Shown here: positions 19,201-41,831 of the stretch, one piece after another | How positions within the stretch are numbered: position 1 is the stretch's first letter | Layout: every line of letters starts with the position of its first letter | DNA from: Lysobacter sp. | Lineage (GTDB): Bacteria; Pseudomonadota; Gammaproteobacteria; Xanthomonadales; Xanthomonadaceae | Assembly: GCA_013141175.1 (NCBI GenBank) | Contig: JABFRN010000001.1 | Location: 3,864,001-3,928,000, forward strand | DNA: 64,000 nucleotides | Reading direction: 5' to 3' | Program-made: the position numbers and the translations under genes | Notes under the pieces: generated by a model | Told to the model about the DNA's origin: nothing | Seen by the model: the letters and a program-made list of their open reading frames with translations, nothing else | Databases searched by the model: none

Positions 19201-22200
19201 GGCGATCCGGCCTGCGCCGGCAGCGATGCGCCGATGAAACGGGCGAACTCGACCAGCGTCGGATGGCTGTAGACCTTGGTGGCTTCGATCTTCGTCAGGT
19301 ACTTGGCGTTGATCTTGCGCACCCAGGTGACGCCGGTGATCGAATCCAGGCCCAGTTCGACGAACTGCCGGTCCTCGTCGATGTCTTCTTCCGGCATGTG
19401 CAGTTCCTGCGCGAGCAGGCTCTTCAGCTCCCGCAGCAGATCCCTGCCCGCTTCTGCCGGCGCGGCAGCGACCACCGGCTCGACAGCAGCGCTCGCGGGC
19501 ACTTGCGGCTGCGCGGCGGGCACCGTCTGCGGCGCGACCTGGACACGCGGGCGGTCGGCAGCCTGTGTCGACGCCTGCGCCGACACGCGTTCATGCACGA
19601 ATTCGCAGAACTGGCGCAGCGTGGGATGGCTGTAGACCTTGGTCGCTTCGATCTTCGTCAGGTACTTGGCGTTGATCTTCCTGACCCAGGTGACCCCGGT
19701 GATGGAGTCGAGGCCGATATCGACGAACTGCGCGTCCTCATCGACGTCGCCGATCTCCATCTGCAGTTCGGCGGCGAGCAGCGACTTGAGATCCTCCGCC
19801 ACGGCCGCGGCATCCACGGTCGTGGACGATGGCATCGCGGGCGATGGCACGGCGGCAGGCGCCGATGATGCCTGCGCCGCAGGTTCAACCGTCGCGACGG
19901 CGGCGGGTTGATCGCCGGTCAGGAAGTGCGCCATGACACCCTGCATGGCGTGCTGCTGGCCGACGAAACTCTGGTCGTGCATCGCCAGCTCGCGATCGTA
20001 CGTCTCGTCGAGCACTGCCAGCCAGCGCGCGCCGAAATGGCGCTTCAACGCGATCAGGTCCTCGCGGCCACGCGTCGCCAGCGCGTCCGCAAGCGCCAGC
20101 GCCTGCGGCATCAGCTCGCTGCGTGCGAGACAGCGATGGGACAGGCCCTTCGCCTTCAGCTCGCTGCCGGAGTATTCGGTGGCGGTGAACAGCGATTCCT
20201 TGGCCAGATCGACGCCCAGCGTCGCCGGGAAAATCAGCGTGGAGCCGGCGCCGGGGGTGAAGCCGTACTGCATGTACGGGCTGATGTAGCGGCTTTCGGC
20301 GCTGAACATGCAGATGTCGGCGAACATGCCGAGCGCCCAGCCGCCGCCGATCGCGTGCCCCTGCATCGCGGCGATGACCGGCAGCTTGCAGCTCATCGGC
20401 AGCTGGTAGATCTTCGCGTCGGTGAACTTCGCGGTGCCCTGCTGGATCGCAAGCAGGCTTTCGCGGGTGCCGCCGCAGGCGAAATAGGTGTCGTAGCCGC
20501 ACAGCACGACGACGCGATGGTCGTCGGACGCTTCGATGTGCGCGAACACGTCCTCCAGCCCCTGGATGATCTCCGGGGAGAACATGTTCTTGGCCTGGCG
20601 ATCGACCATGCGCACGACGAACACGCCGTTGTCGTGGACTTCGGTTTCGATCGCGCTCGATGCGGAGACGAACGTCGAAGCCGGGCGTTTTCCCGCTGCG
20701 GCGTCGCCGGCAGCGGGCAGGCCGGCGGCGGCCTGTCCGTCGGCGCGCGCTGCCGCTTCGCGCATCCGCCATTGCTGGAACACCGTCGGCGACCGCAGCG
20801 GGAAGGATGCGGCGATCGCCAGCGCCTTCGCCAGGACCTCGCTGGCGCCACCGGTCGCGACGATGCCGGCGCATGCCACCAGTTCCGCACCGGAGACCGC
20901 CGCCGTATCGAACAGGATCCTTTTCGCCAGGCGCTCGCCGAATCGACGGTCGAACCGCAGGGTCGCCTGCTGCAGCAGCGTCGGATGCCGCCACAGCGCT
21001 TCCGTCGAATACCGGCCGCTGTCGAGATGGACGCAGGCATCGCCGCTCAGGCCGAGCAACCAACCGGGGCCATCGGCATCGTGTTCGAAGGCCGTGATCA
21101 CCGGCACCGGGAAGGACGACAGTGCGGCCTGCAGTGCGGTCAGTTCCGACTCGCCATCGGTGTCGATCGGCGGCAGGAAGCCATCATGCTCGCTGCGGAT
21201 GACGAGCGCCGCGTAGCCGCTGGACTGCGCGAGATCGTCGAGCGCGGCGCGCAGGTTGCGCAGCAGCGCGGACGGGTCCGCACCGCTGCCGAACAGGCGA
21301 AGCGAAACGACGGACGCCGACAGCATTTCGACCGCAATGCCTTCGCGTGCGACCCACGCATCGAGCGACAGCGTCGGGCGCTGGGGCTGCGTTGTCGCGT
21401 CCGGTTCCTGCGTCGACGAGCCGGTCGCGCCGAAACCGGTCGTGCCGAAACCAGCCACATGCTGCTGCCATGCGCTGGCCAGATGCGTTTTCAGCAGGCG
21501 CAGGGCTTGGCCGGGCTTTTCGGCCAGCGTCCTCGCGAGCGTCAACGCGGTCGACAGCGCCTGCGCACGGTCGGCGATCGGGAACGTCCAGCCCTTCGCC
21601 GACATCGAGCGACCGTCCTGGGCGCCTCCGATGTAGAGCAGATCGTTGGCCAGAGCCGCGCCGAAACGGGCCGCGAAGAAGTCGCTTTCCACCGGCGTCG
21701 CATGCACGCCCGACTGCGGATCGGAGAAGCCGTATCGCGATTCGCGGCTGCAGATCATGAAGTCGCAGATTGCGCCGAGCAGGAAGCCCGCACCGCTGGC
21801 ATCGCCCTGCATGACGGCGATGGTCGGAATCGGGAGATCGAGCACGGCCCGATACAGGCCCGCGCTCGCCGCCTGGTCGATCGCAGGACGATCGCCGTGC
21901 AGGAAATCCGTCTCCGATCCGGTGATCAGCAGCGCCTTCGCATCCGTGCGCAGTTGCACGGCCTGCAACGCCTGACGCAGGTGATCCAGAGCGGCGCCGT
22001 CCAGCATGTTGCGTTCGATGGCGATCGACAGAACGCCATCGCCATGGTCGTGGATGCTGACGCACGATGACTGCGCATCCGCAGCGGAAGCCGCGCCGGG
22101 TGCCGACAGGGAAATCGTGGGACGCGCCACGCGCTTCGCATCGCTGCTGTCGCCGGCATCGCCGAGGACGCTCGGTGCGATCGCCCTCAGGGCGATGGTG

Positions 22201-25200
22201 TTCGGTTTGGTGGCGACGGCATCCGGGACCGGGGACAAGGCCACGGCCGGCAGGACGGTTGGCAAGAACTCGATGCGTTGCCTGGTCTCGACCGGTGGCT
22301 TGATCTCGACCGGTGTCGGCAACTGCAGCGTCGCTTGAGCGACGGTGGTCGGTGCGCTGGCGCTCGAAACGACGACATCGTGATCCGATGCGCCCTGCAA
22401 TCGCAAACCGGTCGCGTGAAAGCTGGGCTGACCGAGTGCGTCGAACGCTTCGACCTCCCATTCGGATTCGCTGCGGTCCGCGCCCGGGGCATCGCTGCAG
22501 CGCAGGATGAGATAGCCGCGTTGATCGCAGCGGGCGTGGACCTGCAGCGTCCGCAGTTCGCGAAGCTGCCATTCGACGGCGGACGACGGCAGGCGGCCGA
22601 GGTCGCCGAGCAGCCGGGCAGCGCCCTGGGTCAGCGCTTGCAGCATGCCCGGAGACAGTCCCCAGGGCTCGGGCGCAGACGCTTCCGTCGAGAATTCGAG
22701 CACGATCTCGCGGCCTGAAAGCACCGCACGCTGGACGACACGCGGGCCGATGCCACCGAGATGCGCATGGAATGCGTCGGCGGCTTCACCGCGCGACAGG
22801 CGCGCGGCGATGGCGGCGACGTCCAGATGCGCCGGTCGGGCCTGTGGTTCGAATTGCGCGCGGCCTTGGCAGTGGATGTTCTCCTGCCCATCGCGCGTGC
22901 TGTAGATTTCGAAGCGCAGCGCCTCATCGCTATCGGGCAACAGCGCGATCTGCAGCTCGCACCCGGCGTCGATGACGATGGGATCGGCCGACACCATGTC
23001 GTCGATCCGCAGGTCGCGTGTCTGTGCCTGCTCGGGATACGCCGCCGCCACGGCGGCGCGCGCCATTTCGATGCACAGCAGGGCCGGCAGCTGGCGTTGG
23101 CCGGCCGCGCCCTGCACGAGGAAGGATTCGTCGCCCTTGAAGCCGGCGGCGTAAGCGGGATAGCGCAGCGTCGATGTATTGCGCTGAAGCAGCGGATGCG
23201 CCGCTGCGTGCGCCTGCGCGGCGGCGCCCGAACGCTGGGGCTCCATCCAGTGACGATCCCGGGCGAACGGATACAGCGGCAGCGAAATGCGTTTCGGCCG
23301 CAGTGGGGCATACAGCCTGCTCCAGTCGAGGTCCACGCCCCTGGCCCAGTGCTCCGCCAGCTTTGCGTCGTCGCGCTGGGCGATCCAGGCATCGCATCGC
23401 TGCGAAAACCCCGGGTCGGCCCTGCAGGCCGCGATGAATTCTTTTTCCTGTCGGGTCGAACCGCGATACGTGTCGCGTCCGGCACGCTGCCCGGTCGCCA
23501 GTGCGCGCAGCTGTCGCTGCAGGTCGTCGATCGAACCGGCGATGAGCGCCAGACGCTCGTCCATCGCTTCGCGGCCGACCTGCAGCGTGTACACCAGCTC
23601 GCTCAGATTGACACCCGATCCGTTGCGCGACAGGAAGGCATCGAGCTGGCGGATCTTCTGCTGCAGCTGATCGGACGTGCGTGCGGACAGCGGCACGATG
23701 CAGGCGCGATCGCCGTCGAACGCCTGGCGATAGGCGGCGTCGGATTCCGGTTCCGGGCGCTCCTGGACGACGACATGTGCGTTGGCGCCGCCCGCGCCGA
23801 AGGACGAGATGCCGGCGATAAGCGGGATCTCGCGCATGCCGGCGGCATCGCTGACGACCCGCCTGCGCCACGGCGCCAGCGTGCGCTGCAGGTGGAACGG
23901 CGTCTTCGAAAAATCGATCTCGTCGTTGACCTCGTCGGAATGCAGCGTCGGCACGAGCTGCCGATGCTTGAGCTGCAGCAGCACTTTGCCCAGCGCCGCG
24001 ATGCCGGCCGCCGACTCGCAATGACCCATGTTGGATTTCAACGAGCCGATGGCGCAGTACTGCCGCTCCGCGCTGCCGTCCGCTGCCGTGCGACGGCTCG
24101 CGGCGAAGGCCTTGGTCAGGCCGGCGATCTCGATCGGATCGCCGAGCGCCGTACCGGTGCCGTGGGCTTCGATATAACCGACGTCGGCGGCATCGACGTT
24201 CGCGCGGGCAAGCGCGCTGGACACGACATCCGCCTGGGCGACCGGATTCGGCACCGAATAGCCGTGGGTGCGCCCACCGGCATTCAACGCGCTGCCCTTG
24301 ATCACGGCATGGATGTTGTCGCCGTCGCGCAGGGCATGCGACAGCGGCTTCAGGATCACCGCGCCCACGCCTTCCGCATCGATGAAGCCGTCCGCATTCC
24401 TGCCGAAGGACCGGCACTGCGAGCCTTCCGACAGCATGCCGACCGCCGTGAGTTCCAGCATGTGCTGCGGATCGACGATCAGGCTGACGCCACCGGCGAT
24501 CGCCGTATCGCACATGCCGCCGTAGAGGCTCTCCAGCGCGAGATGGATCGCGGTCAGCGACGACGAACAGGCGCTGTCGACAGCGAACGAAGGCCCGTTG
24601 AAATTGAACAGGAAGGACACGCGATTCGCGATCGAGTAGTACAGCGGCTGGACCGTGTACCTCGAGTTCATCACCCCGACGAAGACGCCGACCTTTCCGT
24701 TCGGCGCAAGCGTGGCCGGCGTGTGGCCGCTGTCTTCGATCGCGTGATAGCTGGTTTCTAGAAACAGCCGTTCCTGCGGGTCGAGGCGTTTGGCTTCCTT
24801 CGGAGCGATCTTGAAGAACAGCGGATCGAATTTGTCGATCTCGGCGAGAAATCCGCCCCACCGGGTGTAACTGGTGCCGGCCTTGCCTTTCTCCGGATCG
24901 TAGTAATCCTGCCAGTTCCAGCGGTCGGCGGGAATTTCGGTGACGCAGTTCCTGCCCGAAGACAGGTTTTCCCAGAACTGTTCCATGTCCTGCGCCTGCG
25001 GGAATCGGCCGCTGAAACCGATCACCGCCACGTCGAACACATTCAGTCCTTCCGCAGCCACGGCCGGAGCCGGGACGGGGAGCGGGAGCGGGACCGGCGC
25101 CGGCGCCGGCGCCACCGCCTTGCGTGGCGCGAACCGTCGCCGTTCGGTTTGCTCGCTGCCTGGCGACAGCGTGGCGGGCGCGACGGGAGCGGCTGGACGT

Positions 25201-26770
25201 GCGGATGATGCGGCAGCAACGGGCATCTGGCCTTTCGCCGCAAGGACAGCGACCAGCGTCTCGCGATCGTTGTCGAGGAAATGCCGCACCAGGCCATCGA
25301 TGCTCTTGACTTCGAAGAACAGCGTGCTGCGCACGCTCGGGAACAGTTTGCGGAAATGGGTCGTCAGCTGGACGACCAGGATGCTGTCGAGGCCGTAGCT
25401 TTCGAGCGCCGCGTGCGGTTCGATTTCGCGCGCATCCATCTTCAGCGCGCCTGCGATCACGTCGCGGAACAGCGCGATGGACGCTTGGCGCAGCGCCGCA
25501 TCGTCGGTGACCGCCGCGTTCGCCGGGATCGACGATTGCGTCGGCGCGGACGGTACGGATACCGCCGCCGGTGCGACTGCGACCGGGGCAGCCGCAGCCA
25601 TGGCGCGCGCGGGCGGTTTCGGCGGCAGCGCATGGGCGACCAGACGCTGCCTCACGACGCCGTCGCTGCTCGCGACGATGATCTGCTGGCCCAGCCCGTG
25701 CTGGTCCTTCGCGGGGAATCCGATATCGAAATAGCGTTCGGCCTTCAACAGGCTTTCCCACTGCGCCGGCGACAAGCCGGGGCTGCCGGGCAACCGCAGG
25801 TTCTCGTCCTCGTACAACCACCAGCCTTCGAGCAGCCCGAACGTGAAATGCGTGTACCACGACCAGTCGCTGATCTCGTTGACCAGCAGCAGGCCGTTGC
25901 GCTTCAGCGCCGCTTTCGCATTGCGCATGGTCTCGCGCATGTTCGAGGTCGCGTGCAGCACGTTGGTGGCGATCACCACGTCGTAGCTGTTGGCGGGTAC
26001 CGCTTGCCCGGCCAGCGGTTTGCCGACATTGAAGATGGCGGTCCTGATCGCCGGGAACTGCGGCTGGTAGACATCCTCCGCATGCAGCAGGAACGCCTTC
26101 GACAGATCGGTGTAACAGTATTCCTCGATGGCATCGCCGAACTCGCGCAGCATCGGCAGCAATGCGGCGGTCGTGCCGCCGGTGCCGGCGCCGATCTCGA
26201 GCAGACGGATGCCGCGCTCGCCGCGCGCGACCTTCGCGGCCAATGCGGCGCGCAGGCTTTCGCCCAACACCCGGTTGAAATGATCGGCGACGAGATTGTG
26301 CTTGTAGATGCCCTCGACCATGTGCATCGAGGATTCCGGGAACATCACGTCGGTCGCGGGCACCGCGTCGGTCAGGATCTCCGGCAGGCTGCGCAGGCAC
26401 GCTTCGATCAGCGTGAGGTAGGCGCGATGGTTGGCGTTGTCGTGCCACGCGGGCTTGGCCGCGTCCCAACGCTGCCACAGGGCGTCGACGGACGCCATCG
26501 TGACGAACCTGTGGCGCTGCGTCGCCGCATCGATGTCGAGGCGTCCCTGCTGCGCGAGGTAACGCAGCGTCGCGCCCAGCCAGCGCTGGTACAGCGGCCC
26601 GAGCTTCTCGAAGCATTCGGCCGGCGCGCACTCGCCGTTGGCGTCGGCGAACAGCGCGCGCAGCTGCGCGGCGACGATCGTGGACGCCAGCTGCTCGGCT
26701 TCGACCGGCAGTTTCGCGGCCTCCAGCTCGGCGGCGGAGAAACCGTGCTGTCCGTGTGTTTTCGGTGGAT

Positions 26771-26774
<4 letters not shown>
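16197..26774 (-). CDS. Trans-AT polyketide synthase B (cMT-ACP-KS-DH0-ECHx3-ACP-ACP-KS-DH)
   Basis: I place the start at the ATG at 26774 (3525 residues), which overlaps the stop of gene A as ATGA; the frame is open further upstream to 27035, but that stretch lies inside gene A. Order: C-methyltransferase (about 100-350, LLEIGAGTGGTT near 190); ACP (Ser about 462, YGLDSILVV); KS (about 580-1165, VDSACSSSL near 734); DH-like domain (about 1180-1465) with Gln in place of the catalytic His and no Asp; three crotonase-fold ECH domains (about 1565-1775, 1800-2010, 2035-2285), the third with GYDTYFACGGT and AMQGHAIGGGW; two near-identical ACPs (Ser about 2357 and 2478), both DSITGVTW, flagging beta-branching; KS (about 2571-3156, IDTACSSSL near 2739); DH (about 3190-3490) with DHRVRLADG and HPSVMDSALQ, probably active. 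The last 25 residues look like a docking helix pair. cMT-ACP completes module 3, then beta-branching module 4, then the start of module 5. Confidence 0.95.
19261..19729. repeat. Tandem repeat of the two beta-branching ACPs in gene B
   Basis: Bases 19261-19366 and 19624-19729 are nearly identical at a 363-base spacing and encode the cores of the twin ACPs, both with DSITGVTW and the following helix. Recent in-gene duplication. Confidence 0.85.
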
Positions 26775-39778
<13,004 letters not shown>

Positions 39779-39975
39779 GACGACGACGCGGATATTCCGC
39801 GCACGCGGCGAAAAAGATGATGCGCACTTGCTCTTGCTATGGATCCTTCATGAACCGCAAACACCGCAACGGCGCTGCGGACTTCCCGGCGGCGACGGGC
39901 GCGCCGCATGGCGTGCACCACGGTTCCGGTGTTTCCGGTCTCGAGGGTCGCCGGCAGCGATGATCATGCCTGGCG

Positions 39976-39999
39976 AAAAGAGCCTTTTTTGCATGGCTC
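39976..39999 (-). terminator. Possible weak intrinsic terminator or leader hairpin
   Basis: On the minus strand GAGCC and GGCTC (39999-39995 and 39984-39980) can pair around a 10-base loop and are followed by TTTT (39979-39976). A five-base stem is weak for a terminator, but its position in the leader of a PKS operon preceded by a NusG-type antiterminator makes it worth noting. Confidence 0.3.
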
Positions 40000-40035
40000 C
40001 GCCCCGTGGCGTTACATCCCTAAACGTCACTTCCA

Positions 40036-40043
40036 CTACCGCC
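40036..40043 (-). promoter_or_regulatory. ops-like octamer GGCGGTAG
   Basis: The minus strand reads GGCGGTAG followed by TGG. GGCGGTAG is the conserved core of the ops element that recruits the NusG paralogue RfaH in enterobacteria. It lies about 200 bases downstream of the NusG-paralogue gene and about 260 bases upstream of gene A. An octamer can occur by chance, and the protein encoded here looks closer to the UpxY/LoaP branch than to RfaH. Confidence 0.35.
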
Positions 40044-40246
40044 TTCGATTTCATGCCGTGCCCGGAAGCGCATTGCTTCAGACGGCTTGGCTCATCCTTC
40101 GGAAATCAAATGGGCTATTCGCAAACCACACAGAAAACCATCGGCTGCACAACTGATTCGGATATCGCTCGGGTTTCGAGTGTCCATCACCGGATCAAAC
40201 GATCTGGCGGCCTTTTTCAGGACAAACGCAGGACAGGGGCCATGCG

Positions 40247-40747
40247 CTATCCGATGGATACCATGTCCCTGCCTACTTCCACACTCACGCTGCTGCCCAA
40301 CAAATGCGCGTTGATCACCAGCCTTTCCTGACTCTTGACCTTGACGAGCTCGCCTTCTGCGCCGGCGAACGGGCCCGAGACGACTTTCACGCGCTGCCCG
40401 ACCACGATATTCATATCCAACTTCAGGTCGGCGCCACTGCCGACAAGGATCTTCACGGCCTGCAGGTCCTTTTCGGGCATCGTGGCCGGCTGGTTGCCGA
40501 TGAGCACGAGCCCGCACGATCCGCGGATGTAGCGCATGTCGGCGTATTGATCGGCGCTCGGCTGTACGAACACGTAGCCGGGAAACAACGGCAACTCGAC
40601 CACGCGCCTGCGATCTTTCCAGCGGCGGGTCACTTTATGCTTGGGTAGGTACGCTTTGATCGATTTGCGCTGCAGGCAAGACTCGACCAAATGTTCATGG
40701 CGGCTCCTGGTCCTGAGCACCATCCACCCCTCGACTCGAGCATCCAT
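40247..40747 (-). CDS. NusG-family specialised transcription antiterminator (RfaH/LoaP/TaA-like)
   Basis: 166 residues. The N-terminal NGN domain (about 8-105) has the family signature WMVLRTRSRHE ... YLPKH ... ELPLFPGYVFVQ; the C-terminal half (about 113-160) is a KOW domain (GQRVKVVSGPFAGAEGELVKV). General NusG sits beside ribosomal genes; paralogues of this type head large biosynthetic operons and suppress pausing and termination across them (RfaH; LoaP for Bacillus polyketides; TaA at the head of the myxovirescin PKS genes). Here it is the first gene on the strand of the PKS genes and is followed by a leader with an ops-like element, so cis-acting control of genes A-D is the natural inference. 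The ATG at 40747 follows GAAGGGTA, a plausible ribosome site; a second ATG lies at residue 9. Confidence 0.88.
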   Translation of the reverse strand: MDARVEGWMVLRTRSRHEHLVESCLQRKSIKAYLPKHKVTRRWKDRRRVVELPLFPGYVFVQPSADQYADMRYIRGSCGLVLIGNQPATMPEKDLQAVKILVGSGADLKLDMNIVVGQRVKVVSGPFAGAEGELVKVKSQERLVINAHLLGSSVSVEVGRDMVSIG

Positions 40748-40777
40748 TACCCTTCACTTCCCCTTTGACTGTCCATG

Positions 40778-40793
40778 AATCGTCATTTCCACT
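40778..40793 (-). promoter_or_regulatory. Leader motif copy 1 (second copy 40022-40037)
   Basis: The minus strand reads AGTGGAAATGACGATT here, 30 bases before the start of the NusG paralogue, and AGTGGAAGTGACGTTT in the PKS leader at 40037-40022. The two 16-mers share 14 positions and the same orientation relative to transcription. Sharing between the only two leaders of this operon suggests a common regulator or RNA element; function unknown. Confidence 0.45.
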
Positions 40794-40894
40794 TGACATT
40801 GCCGGCATCGTCCCCTGACGTCGCACAATCACTGTGCTTCAACCATCACCGGCATATATCGTTCGCGCATATTGTTATACGTGAACGTTGCAGG

Positions 40895-40923
40895 AACATA
40901 ACAACACCCTACTGTCGAGTCAA
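40895..40923 (-). promoter_or_regulatory. Sigma70-type promoter for the NusG paralogue / PKS operon
   Basis: On the minus strand TTGACT (40923-40918) and TATGTT (40900-40895) are separated by exactly 17 bases. Transcription would start near 40888, giving a 5' leader of about 140 bases before the NusG paralogue. This is the best promoter match I see upstream of the PKS genes. Confidence 0.55.
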
Positions 40924-41831
40924 ACGGTATACGTAAGCAATGCCGGACACGCCTCGACGATGCTGTTCAAAGCCGGTCCAATCAGAATGGCTGGAGCGCG
41001 CGGTCTGAAGAATGCGTTCCGGGTGCCGTCGAGTCGTAGCGGAACGACTATCAGCGCGATTCACGCCGGGAACGACTTGTTTTATCGCAAGAATTAACTT
41101 TTATTTAACCCCATGGTGGACGCCAATCACGAAATAACACGCATTTCGCGTCGGGACTCGGAATGAAACTCATGAAGAGCACGTGGATACCCGAAGCACA
41201 ATCGCATCTTTTCGTGCCTGCGCCTGCCGCCATGAATCCGACCGGGGCCGGACTTTGCATGATCGGTTTCTTTGCCGATGTTCGAGCAAGCCTGTTCCGA
41301 CAGCGTTGTCACCGCCGGCCAGTGCGCGGAATGCGGGATGGGCCAAGCCGGTCATCAGCTGTCGTGGCGACCATTGCCATACGTGCCCGGCCGAATGACA
41401 AATGTCGCGATAGCGTTGTCAATGATGGCGCTGAAGCAAAGATGCGCTGCAGTCGCATGCACGGACTCCGCTGCCTCGGCACCACCGTGATCATGGATAC
41501 ATGACCGAATGTTAGTATCCGGAACGGATGCTGCATATGAAGGAGTCGACGATATCGGCCGCGCTGGCCGTATCCATGCTGTCGTGCCAGGGATCGCAAT
41601 GCTGCCGGATTCGAAAGCCGACGTCGTTCGACCGCACGCCTGGACCAACCATCGCCGTTCCTCGCCAGCGCAACCAACCGCGATGAGCGTCCGCTTGTGC
41701 ATCCGGGTGGTGCCGGCAAGTGGAGATGATCGAAAGCAATCGTAATCCTCTGCCCGAAGGTCGTCGGGTTTGCCCTGGATACCCCCCGGGTGAGCGTACG
41801 GCGCGGCCGGGCATTCTGCACAGGTCGGAAA

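Larger units (their letters stand above)
39779..40246 (-). promoter_or_regulatory. 468-base leader between the NusG paralogue and the PKS genes
   Basis: No convincing gene lies here. Read on the minus strand it holds, in order, a 16-base segment at 40037-40022 that recurs in the leader of the NusG paralogue with 14 of 16 positions identical, an ops-like octamer GGCGGTAG at 40043-40036 touching it, and a short hairpin with a T-run at 39999-39976. A 68-codon minus frame (40054-39848) overlaps the hairpin but has no ribosome site and no recognisable product. I infer an antitermination-controlled leader RNA for the roughly 40 kb operon; no internal promoter is obvious to me. Confidence 0.5.
40748..41831. 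other. Intergenic region with promoter of the NusG paralogue; otherwise no gene seen
   Basis: About 1.1 kb separates the divergent NusG paralogue and TPR/PRMT gene. The left part is less GC-rich and holds a good sigma70-type promoter (40923-40895), a small hairpin (GCACA/TGTGC, 40823-40837) and a 16-base motif (40793-40778) repeated in the PKS leader. The right part (about 41100-41800) has only short overlapping frames on both strands with no recognisable product; a 52-codon plus frame at 41527 with a poor lipobox-like MLSC was considered and not accepted. Confidence 0.6.

Noticed and set aside
39848-40054. 68-codon minus-strand frame in the PKS leader
   Set aside because: No ribosome site, overlaps the hairpin, no family recognised; it could be a dispersed repeat, but I cannot show it.
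40823-40837. GCACA/TGTGC hairpin considered as a riboswitch or terminator
   Set aside because: The stem is only five bases, without a T-run or any known aptamer signature.
41527-41685. Possible 52-residue lipoprotein on the plus strand
   Set aside because: The lipobox-like MLSC is poor and the rest of the peptide has no typical composition; ribosome site not convincing.
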